Source: Sulfurimonas sp.
GTDB lineage: Bacteria; Campylobacterota; Campylobacteria; Campylobacterales; Sulfurimonadaceae
Assembly: GCA_026988315.1 (NCBI GenBank)
Contig: JALSLJ010000073.1
Location: 1 to 45,422 of the forward strand
Length of the DNA: 45,422 bases
Direction: 5' to 3'
In this document: positions 1-9,557 of the stretch, one piece after another
Numbering within the stretch: the first letter of the stretch is position 1
Layout: the number at the start of each line of letters is the position of its first letter
The notes under the pieces: model-generated
The model's input: the letters and a program-made list of their open reading frames with translations, nothing else
Databases searched by the model: none
Told to the model about the DNA's origin: nothing
Made by a program: the position numbers and the translations under genes

Positions 1-50
1 TTTTTTGTGTAGCAAAAAATAATGCACCCAAAAAGAGGGCTCAACAACAT
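1..50 (-). CDS. Possible 5' end of an unidentified gene, cut by the window edge
   Basis: Reading leftward from an ATG at 50 there are 16 open codons to the edge, giving MLLSPLFGCIIFCYTK, which resembles the start of a secreted or membrane protein. A TATAAT-like -10 lies upstream on the same strand near 72-77. There is no good ribosome binding site before the ATG, so this may be chance. I cannot name a product. Confidence 0.25.
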   Translation of the reverse strand, partial: MLLSPLFGCIIFCYTK

Positions 51-170
51 TTTATGCTCGTCTTTGAACCATTATACTACTGTATAAGAAAAAGAAATCT
101 TAAAGTAAATGAATTTGTTATAATATATGAAAGATAAAACTTAGAATATTTGATGTAGTTTAGAGTATCG

Positions 171-551
171 CTATTTATTCAAAAAGTTAGATATTTTTTC
201 TGCCACACCGTATTCTCTTGATTCTGCTAGTATCACTTGAGCCATTTTTTTACTGTCAGTGTTAAATACTAAGGGACCTATGAAGTTAACAACAGACTCC
301 TCTATGGGTGTTTGGATGAGAACTATGTTTAAGATAAGTATATTTGAAGTATCAGTTATTTCTAGTAAATCTTGAATCTTTTGAGGGATTTCAAAGTCGT
401 AAGCTCTCAATATAAAAGGATCAATCATAGTAAAAGAGATATGTTCTTCCTCTACAGCTTGCATCTTTACAAAGATATCATCAATACGCTCTAACTCTAC
501 ATTATGGATATTTTCAAAGCCTAAAAGAGGTGTACTTACTTCAAATTTCAT
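171..551 (-). CDS. fliW: Flagellar assembly factor FliW
   Basis: FliW binds flagellin and antagonises the translational regulator CsrA, so that flagellin synthesis follows the state of filament export; it acts in the cytoplasm. The 126-residue protein has the family's usual length and its hallmarks: an N-terminal TPLLGF segment, a central MIDPFILRAYDFEIP stretch, and a C-terminal region with NFIGPLVFN. The ATG at 551 is preceded on its strand by AAGG six bases upstream. The gene is divergent from bamD, an order (fliW, bamD, lon) that I recall from Helicobacter and relatives. No other flagellar or csrA gene is in the window. Identification is from recognised motifs and is secure. Confidence 0.9.
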   Translation of the reverse strand: MKFEVSTPLLGFENIHNVELERIDDIFVKMQAVEEEHISFTMIDPFILRAYDFEIPQKIQDLLEITDTSNILILNIVLIQTPIEESVVNFIGPLVFNTDSKKMAQVILAESREYGVAEKISNFLNK

Positions 552-577
552 AAAAAACCTTCTCTAAATATTCGTTT

Positions 578-583
578 ATTATA
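578..583 (-). promoter_or_regulatory. Likely -10 box of fliW
   Basis: On the minus strand this reads TATAAT, about 27 bases before the fliW ATG. No clear -35 is visible, which is usual for sigma-70 promoters in this phylum. The facing bamD -10 candidate is TAAAAT at 637-642 on the plus strand, so the two promoters are divergent. Confidence 0.5.
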
Positions 584-673
584 GCAGTTAAAGCATAAAT
601 TGTACCTACTTTAAAGAGATATATACTTCTTTTAGCTAAAATTACAATCTATTTACAAATGGGAATAAATTTA

Positions 674-1405
674 ATGGATTTAAAAATTACTACAATCATA
701 ATCATCTCTATGACAGCTCTTTTTTTTAGTGGATGTACCAAAGAGGTTGAAGAGTACAATAAACCTGCTCTTTATTGGTACTCAAAAGTGATAGAGTCTA
801 TCTCAAGTGCAAACTTAGAAAAAGCAGATAGTTACTACAGTTCACTTCAGGGTGAACATATTGGTTCCCCATTGTTGCCAGAAGCTACAATGATTTTAGC
901 CATAGCACATATGCAAGAGGAAGAGTATCTTTTAGGCGAGCACTTTTTAAATGAATATGTAAAAAGATATGCAACGCCTAATGAAAAAGAGTTTGTAGAG
1001 TTTTTAAAAATAAAAGCAAAATACTTAGCATTGCCTAACCCTAGGCGTGACCAAGCATTAATAAAAGAAGCTATAAAAGAGGGTGAAGCATTTAAGCTTA
1101 ATTATCCTCACTCAATGTACTTTAGTGTAGTAGATAGTATGGTGACTCGTCTGTATATGGCAGAGGCATCTTTAAATGAGACTATTGCAGATTTGTACGA
1201 GAGACTAGATAAGCCAAAAAGTGCTGCATATTACAGAACTTTAAAACCACAACCGTGGATACAATGGGAAGAGGTAGATAGAGCAAATGCCGCTTGGTAT
1301 CGAGCTTGGTTTGAGGGTGATGGTACTGAGAGTTGGTATGGATTTTTAGTTCCAGATACAAGAAGTGTCGTCTCAAGAAACTCTGTTGTAGATACGCAAG
1401 AGTAA
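674..1405 (+). CDS. bamD: Outer membrane assembly lipoprotein BamD (ComL family)
   Basis: BamD is the essential lipoprotein of the BAM machine, which inserts beta-barrel proteins into the outer membrane. The N-terminus is a lipoprotein signal ending in LFFSGC, with the acylated Cys at residue 21, followed by TPR-like helical repeats (PALYWYSKVIESI, LPEATMILAIAHM, YLLGEHFLNEYV). The length of about 243 residues fits the family. I chose the ATG at 674 over the in-frame ATG at 659: 674 has GGGA upstream and gives a normal signal peptide, while 659 has no binding site and lies only about 17 bases after a TAAAAT -10 box. It is followed by lon after a 102-base gap. LptD, another barrel client of BAM, is encoded in the same window. 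Confidence 0.85.
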   Translation: MDLKITTIIIISMTALFFSGCTKEVEEYNKPALYWYSKVIESISSANLEKADSYYSSLQGEHIGSPLLPEATMILAIAHMQEEEYLLGEHFLNEYVKRYATPNEKEFVEFLKIKAKYLALPNPRRDQALIKEAIKEGEAFKLNYPHSMYFSVVDSMVTRLYMAEASLNETIADLYERLDKPKSAAYYRTLKPQPWIQWEEVDRANAAWYRAWFEGDGTESWYGFLVPDTRSVVSRNSVVDTQE

Positions 1406-1466
1406 ATTTAAAAGAAGCATAATAGAATCATGTAAAGCTCAAAAAATAGCTCAAGATAATAAAATA

Positions 1467-1472
1467 TATAAT
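1467..1472 (+). promoter_or_regulatory. Likely -10 box of lon
   Basis: TATAAT lies about 36 bases before the lon ATG at 1508. The ATG is preceded by AGGA at 1498-1501 with six bases of spacing. No HAIR or CIRCE heat-shock operator is visible here, unlike at clpB. Confidence 0.45.
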
Positions 1473-1507
1473 ATAAGTAAGAAATAATTAAAAAAATAGG
1501 AAAATAT

Positions 1508-3925
1508 ATGAAACTTAGTAACTATGGTGAATTCCCTGCAGATATCCCTGTTATAGCCGAAGATGAACTCTTTTTATATCCATTTATGATAAGTCCACTT
1601 TTTTTAAGTGATGAGAGCAATATAAAAGCAGCAACAAAAGCGATGGAAGATGACTCTTTAGTTATTGTTTGTTCAACAAAGCCTTCTCATGAGGGTGAGA
1701 GAGAATTTGATTCATTATATCATGCTGGTGTAGTTGGCTCTATAATGAGAAAAGTTGCTTTGCCAGATGGTAGAGTGAAAGTTCTTTTTCAAGGTTTGGC
1801 TCGTGCAGAAGTTCTTAATGTAGTAGAAGAATCTCCTTTAGTTGGGAGTGTTGCAATTTTAGAGGCTACTAATATTGATTCACTCAAAATAGACGCTATC
1901 TTAGAAATTGTTCGTGAAAAGGTAAGAATACTCTCAGGTGTGAGTAACTATTTTCCGCCTGATTTGCTAAGAACTATAGAAGAAAATCATGATCATAACC
2001 GTATAATTGACTTAATCTGCAGTACAGTAAAGCTAAAAAAAGAGCAAGCATATAAACTTTTTGTTGAGGTAGATACAGAACAGAGATTTTTATATCTTAT
2101 AGATTTTTTGATTGAAGAGATAGAAGCCAATAAATTACAAAAAGAGATACGCTCGAAAGTGCACACACATATAGAAAAAGTGAATAAAGAGTATTTTTTA
2201 AAAGAGCAATTAAAACAGATTCAAAAAGAGTTAGGTACTGATACGGCTAGAGAAGAGGAGATTGAAGAGTATCGTAAAAAGTGTGAAGCAAAAAAGGAAA
2301 AAATGGGTGAGGATGCTTACAAAGAGATAAGCAAGCAGATAGAGAGATTTTCGCGTATGCATCCAGACTCTTCAGATGCCTCTATGACTCAAACATATCT
2401 TGATTGGGTTTTAGAGATACCTTTTGGTGATGAATCGAAAAAATCTTTGAAAATTTCCGATGTTGAAACTCAGCTAGATGTTGACCATTTCTCACTAGAG
2501 AAACCTAAAAAGAGAATTGTAGAATACTTCGCTGTTAAAGAGCTTTTAGAACTTCGTGGAATAGGGCATGACAAATCAGCAGGAGCAATTTTATGTTTCT
2601 CTGGACCCCCTGGTGTTGGTAAAACATCTCTGGCAAACTCCATAGCTACAGCACTTAAGCGTCCATTAGTGAGAATTGCACTTGGTGGGCTTGAAGATGT
2701 AAATGAGTTACGCGGACATAGAAGAACTTATGTTGGGGCAATGCCAGGAAGAATTACTCAGGGTCTTATTGACGCTAAAAAGATGAATCCCGTAATAGTA
2801 TTGGATGAGGTAGATAAGGTCTCTCGTTCGCAAAGAGGTGATCCAACAGCGGCTCTTTTAGAGATACTAGATCCAGAACAAAATAATGAATTTAGAGACT
2901 ATTATCTAAACTTCAACATCGATTTAAGTAATGTGATTTTTATAGCAACAGCAAATGATGTTGGAAGAATCCCAGCACCTCTTCGTGATAGAATGGAGTT
3001 TATCTCTGTAAGCTCTTATACACCACAAGAGAAATTTGAGATTGCAAAACGATACCTTATTCCTCAAGAGTTAAAAAAGCATGGTCTGAAAAACTCTGAA
3101 GTGAGTATCTCAAAACCTGCACTTAAGGAGCTCATACATAGTTATACTCGTGAAGCTGGAGTGAGAAATTTACGCCGCAGGATAGCAGATATGAGTAGAA
3201 AAGCTGCAAAAAATATACTCCAACATCCAGAGACAAATAAAATATCAGTAACCTTAAAAAATTTAAAAGACTATTTTGATAAAAGTGTTTTTGAGATTGA
3301 AAAGACAGATAAAGTCCCTGTTATTGGTGTAGTGAATGGTCTTGCTTGGACAGCAGTTGGTGGGGATGTCTTAAAGATAGAGAGTATCCGCATTAGAGGT
3401 AAGGGTACTATGCAGTTAACTGGTAGTCTTGGGGATGTTATGAAAGAGAGTGCTAGAATTGCTATGAGTGTGGTGAAGACTCTTATAGATACAAAAAAAC
3501 TTAAAATATCTGATGAAAATATACCTCTCACTTTCAAAGAGAAAGAAGATAAAGTAAAAGTAGATGCAAGTGAGGTTTATAAGAGATATGACCTACATCT
3601 GCATGTTCCAGATGGTGCAACACCAAAAGATGGACCAAGTGCAGGAATTGCAATGGTGAGTGTTATAGCTTCTATACTTAGCTCACAAAAAATTCGCTCA
3701 GAGATTGCTATGACAGGTGAAGTTTCTTTGAGTGGTGATGTGTTGCCGATAGGTGGATTAAGAGAAAAGTTGATTGCGGCACATAAAGCTGGTATGTCTA
3801 AAGTTTTAATTCCAGTAAAAAATTATGAAAGAGATTTAGAAGATATTCCAAAAGAGGTAAAAGATTCTTTAGAGATAATTGGGGTAAGAAGAGTAGAAGA
3901 GGTTTTAAAACAAGTTTTACTATAA
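1508..3925 (+). CDS. lon: ATP-dependent protease La (Lon)
   Basis: Lon is the cytoplasmic AAA+ serine protease that degrades damaged and regulatory proteins. The 805-residue protein has the full bacterial layout: an N-terminal substrate-binding domain to about residue 215, a helical linker, an AAA+ module with Walker A GPPGVGKT at 366-373 and Walker B VIVLDEVDK, and a C-terminal protease domain. The catalytic pair is visible: Ser711 in PKDGPSAG and Lys754 in GGLREKLIAAH, 43 residues apart as in other Lon proteins. The start has AGGA upstream. It ends convergent with the receiver gene on the other strand. No truncation or oddity is seen. Confidence 0.97.
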   Translation: MKLSNYGEFPADIPVIAEDELFLYPFMISPLFLSDESNIKAATKAMEDDSLVIVCSTKPSHEGEREFDSLYHAGVVGSIMRKVALPDGRVKVLFQGLARAEVLNVVEESPLVGSVAILEATNIDSLKIDAILEIVREKVRILSGVSNYFPPDLLRTIEENHDHNRIIDLICSTVKLKKEQAYKLFVEVDTEQRFLYLIDFLIEEIEANKLQKEIRSKVHTHIEKVNKEYFLKEQLKQIQKELGTDTAREEEIEEYRKKCEAKKEKMGEDAYKEISKQIERFSRMHPDSSDASMTQTYLDWVLEIPFGDESKKSLKISDVETQLDVDHFSLEKPKKRIVEYFAVKELLELRGIGHDKSAGAILCFSGPPGVGKTSLANSIATALKRPLVRIALGGLEDVNELRGHRRTYVGAMPGRITQGLIDAKKMNPVIVLDEVDKVSRSQRGDPTAALLEILDPEQNNEFRDYYLNFNIDLSNVIFIATANDVGRIPAPLRDRMEFISVSSYTPQEKFEIAKRYLIPQELKKHGLKNSEVSISKPALKELIHSYTREAGVRNLRRRIADMSRKAAKNILQHPETNKISVTLKNLKDYFDKSVFEIEKTDKVPVIGVVNGLAWTAVGGDVLKIESIRIRGKGTMQLTGSLGDVMKESARIAMSVVKTLIDTKKLKISDENIPLTFKEKEDKVKVDASEVYKRYDLHLHVPDGATPKDGPSAGIAMVSVIASILSSQKIRSEIAMTGEVSLSGDVLPIGGLREKLIAAHKAGMSKVLIPVKNYERDLEDIPKEVKDSLEIIGVRRVEEVLKQVLL

Positions 3926-3936
3926 TGCTCTTGTAG

Positions 3937-3961
3937 ATATAAGTGAAAGCTTCACTTATAT
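3937..3961. terminator. Palindrome between convergent lon and the receiver gene
   Basis: Eleven-base perfect arms (ATATAAGTGAA and its complement) enclose a three-base loop, placed in the 41-base gap between two genes that converge. It could act as a bidirectional stop or protect mRNA ends. There is no T-run directly after the stem on either strand, so it is not a textbook Rho-independent terminator. Confidence 0.5.
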
Positions 3962-3966
3962 TGTAC

Positions 3967-4344
3967 TCATAGCATAACGCTATCTATTTTTTTAAACAAT
4001 TCATCATTTCTAATAGGTTTCATTAAGAAAGCATTCGCACCTATGTCTAATGCTTCCCCTTTTTTTGTCTCATCAGTCGTTAGCATCACAACTGGAAGCT
4101 GTTTTAGATTTGCATCGGCACGAACAACTTTAAGCATCTCAATTCCACCCATCACAGGCATAATGATGTCTAAAAGGATTAAATCTATATCATCTCTATT
4201 TTTGAGTGCATCGATTGCATCTGAGCCATTTTTAGCTTCCACTACCTCTTTTACTCTTCCACTTTTCATAAGCATAGATTTTAGTAGTCTAAGATTGATC
4301 ATGTCATCATCAACTGTTAAAACTGTTAAACCGTTTTTTGGCAT
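3967..4344 (-). CDS. Stand-alone response regulator receiver (CheY-like)
   Basis: This is a single receiver domain of 125 residues with no output domain. The acidic pocket (DDD at 12-14), phospho-acceptor Asp59 (LILLDIIMP), switch Thr89/Thr90 and Lys109 (LMKP) are all present, so it should be phosphorylatable. It is the last gene of a tightly spaced minus-strand operon with a NIT-type hybrid kinase, a two-HPt protein and a PAS protein, nine bases after the kinase stop. By context it is a likely final phosphate acceptor or sink of that relay. It could instead act on the flagellar motor or another partner, since single-domain receivers often work at a distance. It lacks features that would make it CheY itself, and I give no symbol. 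Confidence 0.88.
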   Translation of the reverse strand: MPKNGLTVLTVDDDMINLRLLKSMLMKSGRVKEVVEAKNGSDAIDALKNRDDIDLILLDIIMPVMGGIEMLKVVRADANLKQLPVVMLTTDETKKGEALDIGANAFLMKPIRNDELFKKIDSVML

Positions 4345-4353
4345 TTGTTATCC

Positions 4354-7300
4354 TTAAATAAATTTTTCAAATATAAGTCGCAATAGATCTCTATTGACAA
4401 CATTTTTTATAGCTTCATCAACATAGAGCATATCATCTGAATTTTCTTGTGTTGATATATCACTCATGAGAACCATTGAAGAGTCTAGCTCACTTGTCGA
4501 GTTTTTTATTTTTGCAGATAGAGTTGTTAAGCTCAACCCATCTATCTCTTTATCAAAGAGTATGAGTTTATATCTATATTTTGTTGTTAATTCATCTAGC
4601 TCTTCGATAGTGTTGGCTACATCGTATGTGTAATTTAAAGTATCAAGCAATTTAACATAAAGTTTTGACTCAAATGAGCTTTTTTTAGCTAAGAGTATAT
4701 CTGCTTTGTACTGTGTATAGTCGCTTTGCTCCTCTATATCTTCGTCATTTTCTTCTATCAACTCTTCATGAGTTTCTACAGGTAACTCTTCATCTTCTAT
4801 AATAAAGTCATATAAAAAGTTGTTTAAAAGATATATGATTTCTGATCTTACAAGTGGCTTAGTGGTATATTCATCCATACCAGCTTCTAAAAATCTTTCA
4901 CGATCTCCCTTGAGTGCATTTGCTGTGAGTGCGATAATTGGAATGTGAGGTTGGTTTAAATCCTCTTCATAGTCTAAAATCTCTTTCGTTGCTTCAACCC
5001 CATCAAGTAGAGGCATTTGAATATCCATAAATATAAGATCAAAATCTGCATCTTTTCTTTTTTGAAATGCTTCAAGTCCATTGTTTGCAATTGTTACATC
5101 TAAACCTATATCTTCAAGTGTATGACGAATAAGTTTTTGATTTATTATATTATCTTCGGCAACTAAAACTCTTGCATTAAATTTTGATTTTGTAGCATCA
5201 TATTGTTTCGTGCCTTTCTCTTCTAAGAGATTAGCGGTACTTATAGAATCTTGATAATTACTCAATACTTGCATAATTTTTGTTGTATTGAGCGGTTCAT
5301 AAATATTTTTGAGTATATTTAAATCAAGTGAATCTATTTTTTTCATTAAATTCGATTTTGTTAATAGAACGAGAGATTGTGGAAGTTTGTTGAAATACTC
5401 CAATGAACTTTCAGTTGTATATTCATAATCAACAAAAAGAAGATCATATTTTTTTTCTCTTTGCAGAGAATCCAAGAGGTCTAAGTCGTTAAATAAAGTA
5501 TAGTTTACACCATAAAAATCTAAATATTCACATAGATGCTTATCTTGTAGTTTTGTATGGTGAGTCGATTCTAAGATTAAAGCGCTAATATGTGAATATG
5601 CATTTTCCTTGCTTTCATTAAGGGCATCAGTTTCTTCAAAGTCAATGGTAAAGAAGAAAGTTGTGCCCTCTCCAGGATGAGATTCTAAATCAAGTTCTCC
5701 ACCCATTAGCTCAATAAAGCTACTTGAAATTGTAAGACCCAGACCTGTACCACCATATTTACGAGTAATACTTGTATCGGCTTGTGAAAAGGCTTCAAAG
5801 ATTCTTGCTTTTTGCTCACTTGTGACACCGATACCACTATCTTTAATCTCAAATCTAACTCTTGTGGTTCCCTCTTGAACTGATTCGAGTTTTCTAACAC
5901 TTACATCAATAGAACCTGCGCTACTTGTAAATTTAACTGCATTTGAAAGAAGGTTAATCACAACCTCTTTAATCTTAGTTGGATCACCTTTGAGAGGTTG
6001 ATCTAGTCTCGGATCTATAAAACAACCAAGATGAATGTTTTTCTCACTTGCACGCACAGCATAAACTTCAACAGCACTTTCAAACTCATCAATAGGGTTA
6101 AATATAATATCTTCAATCTCAAGTTTATTACTCTCAACTTTTGATAAATCAAGAATATTATTGATAATTTCAAGAAGATTCTCTGAACTTTTTTCAATGA
6201 TATCAACAAACTCTTGCTGCTCCTCTTCAAGTCCAGTATCTTTTAGAAGTTCTGTAAATCCAACAATACCATTTAGTGGAGTACGAATTTCATGTGACAT
6301 ATTTGCCAGGAACATTGATTTTGCTTCACTCGCTTCAAGGGCTGATTCTTTATCTTTTATCGTTTGCTCAATGATGGTCTCAAGTAAGTTATATGCTTCG
6401 GTTGTCCCTTGTTGTGTATTTAAATCAATAGAGATTGATTCTGAACTAATACCTTTTGTATCTCGTGCAACTCTTTTGAGAATCTCTTCAAGATTTGTAA
6501 TATTTGTTGTAAGCTCTTTAGATAAAAAATATCCAAAAATTGCTAAGATAATAGATGTAATCCATATAATTAAAGAGATAGTTAGGATCCCTAATGCATC
6601 CCGCTGTACTTCCATGACTCTATTTTCTATACTATCAAAAAGTACACTCTCAACATTTGATAGGATATTTGTTTTTTCTGAAAGCAGAGTGAACCACTCT
6701 GTGGCATCAATATCATATTTGCCTTTCGACACAGAGGTCATGATTTTAATTCTCTGTGATGCTATATCCTCATCAAGTTTCAGAGAGTCTTCGTTTTTTA
6801 ATATATTTTCCAATCTTCTAATAAGTTTTTCATCTCCTAATACCTCATAGTTGATTGAACCAGTCTTAGCAATAAGAGAGATCCAATGAGCATACTCATC
6901 ATCATTGAGTTTTTTGGAGCTAGCTAGAGTATAAGATATGTAGTCTCTCTCTTTTGCCATAAACTCTTTGGCTTTAATTGTAAATAGGTATGTTGATGAG
7001 AGTAAATTTATTTTCTGATCACTTTGGTTTTCTGTTAAAACTTCTAATTGATAAATTTCCCTTTGAATAAGAGAATCATACACCCTGTGATACACATCAT
7101 CAAATGTTGCTTTGCCTGAATCTATTAAGAGTCTGGCTTTTCCTATCTCATTCATTAAAACTGAAATAGAATGTATATTTGTACATGTTTGACAGTTTGA
7201 TTCACCATCAGAATGCCTATGTAGTGCATTGTTGTTATTTACATGTTTGAGGTATGTTTCTAGTTTTTCATCAACAATTTTTCTTTGCAGTAAGATAGAG

Positions 7301-7533
7301 TTCATTGTTTTTTTAGAAAGATCACCAAGGTACATAACTGTCATACCTCTCTCTCTTGAAACATTTTCAATGAGCTCATTAAGATACTTTTTTTGCACCA
7401 ATCTATCTTTGAGTAGTTGCGCTGATTGATAATTACTAAAAGAGTTGTTAACATAATAACTTGCCAATGCGAACAAGATAATAATAGGTAAAAGGCTAAT
7501 AACCTTTAGTTTGTTTTCTAATGCTAACTTCAT
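4354..7533 (-). CDS. Membrane-bound hybrid histidine kinase with NIT-type sensor
   Basis: A 1059-residue hybrid kinase. A transmembrane helix at about 10-28 precedes a periplasmic helical sensor (about 30-312) that resembles the NIT nitrate/nitrite-sensing domain, including its [13 protein letters not shown] signature; a second helix spans about 314-337. Then come a HisKA domain with His414 ([12 protein letters not shown]), an ATPase domain (N-box near 531, DSGIG near 565, GGTGLGL near 594), a degenerate receiver-like stretch (about 645-760), a full receiver (about 787-905) with Asp837 and Lys892, and a C-terminal receiver-like segment (about 940-1059). An insertion near 105-121 in the sensor carries C-x2-C and several His. 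One base separates it from the HPt gene upstream. Nitrate or nitrite as ligand is an inference from family resemblance. Confidence 0.88.
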   Translation of the reverse strand: MKLALENKLKVISLLPIIILFALASYYVNNSFSNYQSAQLLKDRLVQKKYLNELIENVSRERGMTVMYLGDLSKKTMNSILLQRKIVDEKLETYLKHVNNNNALHRHSDGESNCQTCTNIHSISVLMNEIGKARLLIDSGKATFDDVYHRVYDSLIQREIYQLEVLTENQSDQKINLLSSTYLFTIKAKEFMAKERDYISYTLASSKKLNDDEYAHWISLIAKTGSINYEVLGDEKLIRRLENILKNEDSLKLDEDIASQRIKIMTSVSKGKYDIDATEWFTLLSEKTNILSNVESVLFDSIENRVMEVQRDALGILTISLIIWITSIILAIFGYFLSKELTTNITNLEEILKRVARDTKGISSESISIDLNTQQGTTEAYNLLETIIEQTIKDKESALEASEAKSMFLANMSHEIRTPLNGIVGFTELLKDTGLEEEQQEFVDIIEKSSENLLEIINNILDLSKVESNKLEIEDIIFNPIDEFESAVEVYAVRASEKNIHLGCFIDPRLDQPLKGDPTKIKEVVINLLSNAVKFTSSAGSIDVSVRKLESVQEGTTRVRFEIKDSGIGVTSEQKARIFEAFSQADTSITRKYGGTGLGLTISSSFIELMGGELDLESHPGEGTTFFFTIDFEETDALNESKENAYSHISALILESTHHTKLQDKHLCEYLDFYGVNYTLFNDLDLLDSLQREKKYDLLFVDYEYTTESSLEYFNKLPQSLVLLTKSNLMKKIDSLDLNILKNIYEPLNTTKIMQVLSNYQDSISTANLLEEKGTKQYDATKSKFNARVLVAEDNIINQKLIRHTLEDIGLDVTIANNGLEAFQKRKDADFDLIFMDIQMPLLDGVEATKEILDYEEDLNQPHIPIIALTANALKGDRERFLEAGMDEYTTKPLVRSEIIYLLNNFLYDFIIEDEELPVETHEELIEENDEDIEEQSDYTQYKADILLAKKSSFESKLYVKLLDTLNYTYDVANTIEELDELTTKYRYKLILFDKEIDGLSLTTLSAKIKNSTSELDSSMVLMSDISTQENSDDMLYVDEAIKNVVNRDLLRLIFEKFI

Positions 7534-7534
7534 A

Positions 7535-9064
7535 CTAACCCTCTACTAATGAAATTTGTTTTACTTTTGTAGCAATGTCGTGAATCGCTTTTTGAGCAAT
7601 GGTTGCATCTTGTGTATTAGATAACTTTTCTAACTCTTTCATGAAAATATCAATACGCATATTATCACTCATCCCTTTGAGTTTAAGAGCATGTTTTTTC
7701 CACATATGAAAATCTTCCTCTTCAATTGCTTTATTGATGGAATCTACACTCATTAAACTCTCTTGGATATAATCTTTTAAAAGTTCATTGTAGCTATCTA
7801 CATCCAAACCAATTTCACCTGCAGCAAGATTTCTGTCAAACTCTATAGAGAGTTTTTCCTCTTCAATTTTTTCTTCAAACTCTTGCATTTGCTCTTTGAA
7901 CTCTAAAGGTTCAATCTCTTTTTCTTCAGATATGTTAGAGATAATCGGTTCCTCTATAGCTGTCTCTTCATCGTCTTTAAAGCTTATAACAAACTCATCT
8001 TCTTCCACAATTTGAGTTTCTTTTACCTCTTTTACTGGTGAAACAGTAGTCTCTTCTTGAGAGTTTTCTTGTATTGGTTCTGTGGTTTTTTCTTCCCTAG
8101 GGGCATCCCCTGCAAGATGAGAAATGATTGTATAAAAATTTACCATATTTGCTTTTATTTCATGGATGTCATCTGAAGAGTTGATTATGGTTAAAGCATC
8201 AAGAGCATCTTCTACTCGTAAATTGGCTGCAACACCTTTGAGTTTATGAGATAAAATTTTCACATTACTTAAGTCATCTCTTGCTAGAGAATCATAAAGC
8301 TCACTTTGGAACTCTTTTGATTGGATAATAAAGTCTTGTAAAAACTCCTCTATTAAGTCAACAGGCAATCCTAGAGCTTTAGAAGCGACCATCGGGTCGT
8401 AAACATAATCCTCTTCATGAGTGGTGCTTGTTTGTAAATCTAAATAGTTCTCTTGAGGATTCTCTTCTATAAAATTATCCTGAATAACTTTTGGAGCAGA
8501 TTCTTGTACGGTTTTTTTCTCTGCTACTTCATATTTATCAAATTGATCGACAACTACTGGTTCTGGTTCTGGTTCTGATTCTGATTCTGGTTCCAGCTCT
8601 TGGGTCGTGTACATATCATCAGAGTCGAATATGGTTTCAAATTCAGGAGTATTAAATATTGGGTTACTTGCTGTAGTTGAAACAGGAATGGGCTTGTCGT
8701 ATATATCTTTAGAAATTTGCTCATTTTCTCTCGGTGTTAGCTCTACCAAATTAGATAAATTGACTAAAAATGCTTTTTGAGAGGGGTTATCAACTAAGTA
8801 CGCTGTTTTGATATTGAGAGAACATTTATAGTTTTTGTTGTTTGCATGTATAATAACTTTTGAATCCTCATGATAATCACTGCAGGTTACAAAGTCAATC
8901 CAGTGAACATGAGTAAAATTATGTACATGTCCAGGTGTTTTTACAAACATATCAGCAAAGTCTGCTGATTCCGCTCTTAGTTCTTGGAGATTCGCGAACC
9001 CCAAAGCTTTTAAATCATCCTCATCTATACCTAAAAACTCTTTTTGAAAATTGTAAATTAGCAT
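7535..9064 (-). CDS. Protein with two histidine-phosphotransfer (HPt) domains
   Basis: A 509-residue soluble protein. Residues 1-110 form an N-terminal domain I do not recognise ([16 protein letters not shown], rich in His). Acidic, low-complexity linkers follow, including a Glu-Pro repeat at about 157-169. An HPt domain at about 225-318 has the phosphorylatable His273 in SHKLKGVA. A second HPt-like domain at about 412-505 has LKLKG, with Leu460 where the His is expected and His458 two residues earlier. It sits between the PAS gene and the hybrid kinase with gaps of three bases and one base, so it is very likely the phosphotransfer step between the kinase receiver and the lone receiver. The role of the N-terminal domain is unknown. 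Confidence 0.8.
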   Translation of the reverse strand: MLIYNFQKEFLGIDEDDLKALGFANLQELRAESADFADMFVKTPGHVHNFTHVHWIDFVTCSDYHEDSKVIIHANNKNYKCSLNIKTAYLVDNPSQKAFLVNLSNLVELTPRENEQISKDIYDKPIPVSTTASNPIFNTPEFETIFDSDDMYTTQELEPESESEPEPEPVVVDQFDKYEVAEKKTVQESAPKVIQDNFIEENPQENYLDLQTSTTHEEDYVYDPMVASKALGLPVDLIEEFLQDFIIQSKEFQSELYDSLARDDLSNVKILSHKLKGVAANLRVEDALDALTIINSSDDIHEIKANMVNFYTIISHLAGDAPREEKTTEPIQENSQEETTVSPVKEVKETQIVEEDEFVISFKDDEETAIEEPIISNISEEKEIEPLEFKEQMQEFEEKIEEEKLSIEFDRNLAAGEIGLDVDSYNELLKDYIQESLMSVDSINKAIEEEDFHMWKKHALKLKGMSDNMRIDIFMKELEKLSNTQDATIAQKAIHDIATKVKQISLVEG

Positions 9065-9067
9065 CAG

Positions 9068-9484
9068 TTATCCTTGGTTCTCTGCTTCAAGCATTTTTCT
9101 GTATAAAATTTCTGTTTCTTCAATGTTTTTTCTTGAAGCAGGTTTTCTCGCTGCAATATATCCAGATATTTTATCTTCATCATAAATAGGAAGTATCTCT
9201 GTATCAACCCAATAGTATCGACCATCTTTGCGTAGGTTTTTAACAAGACCATTCCAAACTTGTCCACCCTCTATAGTTTCCCACATCTTGGCAAATGCAG
9301 CTCGGGGCATATCTGGATGTCTGATAATATTATGAGGTGCACCAATCAGTTCATTTAAGGTATAAGCAGAAATTTCACAAAACATTCTATTTGCATAGGT
9401 TATAACACCATTTATATCTGTTTGACTAATAATTACTCTTCCTTCATAGAGATATTCTTCATCTATTGGGGGAACTTTATTCAT
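9068..9484 (-). CDS. Aer-type PAS domain sensor protein
   Basis: A 138-residue protein that is essentially one PAS domain, with the Aer-like signature NIIRHPDMPRAAF, then W near the GLVKNLRKDGRYYWV strand. In Aer and its relatives this type binds FAD and senses redox state or oxygen. There is no transmembrane, kinase or signalling domain, so it must pass its signal by protein contact. It is the first gene of the operon that continues with the two-HPt protein, the NIT kinase and the receiver; AAGG precedes the ATG by six bases. A likely role is a redox input to that relay (inference). The same PAS subtype occurs in the EAL protein at 36277. Confidence 0.85.
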   Translation of the reverse strand: MNKVPPIDEEYLYEGRVIISQTDINGVITYANRMFCEISAYTLNELIGAPHNIIRHPDMPRAAFAKMWETIEGGQVWNGLVKNLRKDGRYYWVDTEILPIYDEDKISGYIAARKPASRKNIEETEILYRKMLEAENQG

Positions 9485-9557
9485 AGAAAACCTTTATGTT
9501 TTGATAATACAATAAATATTTAAACAAAAATATATCATAATTGATTAAAAATGAAAC

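Noticed and set aside
1-120. tRNA-like fragment near the left edge
   Set aside because: No acceptor stem, anticodon or T-loop could be built on either strand.
6161-6850. Plus-strand open frame of 229 codons opposite the NIT kinase
   Set aside because: Serine-rich shadow of the antisense strand of a clearly real gene; no binding site and no recognisable domain.
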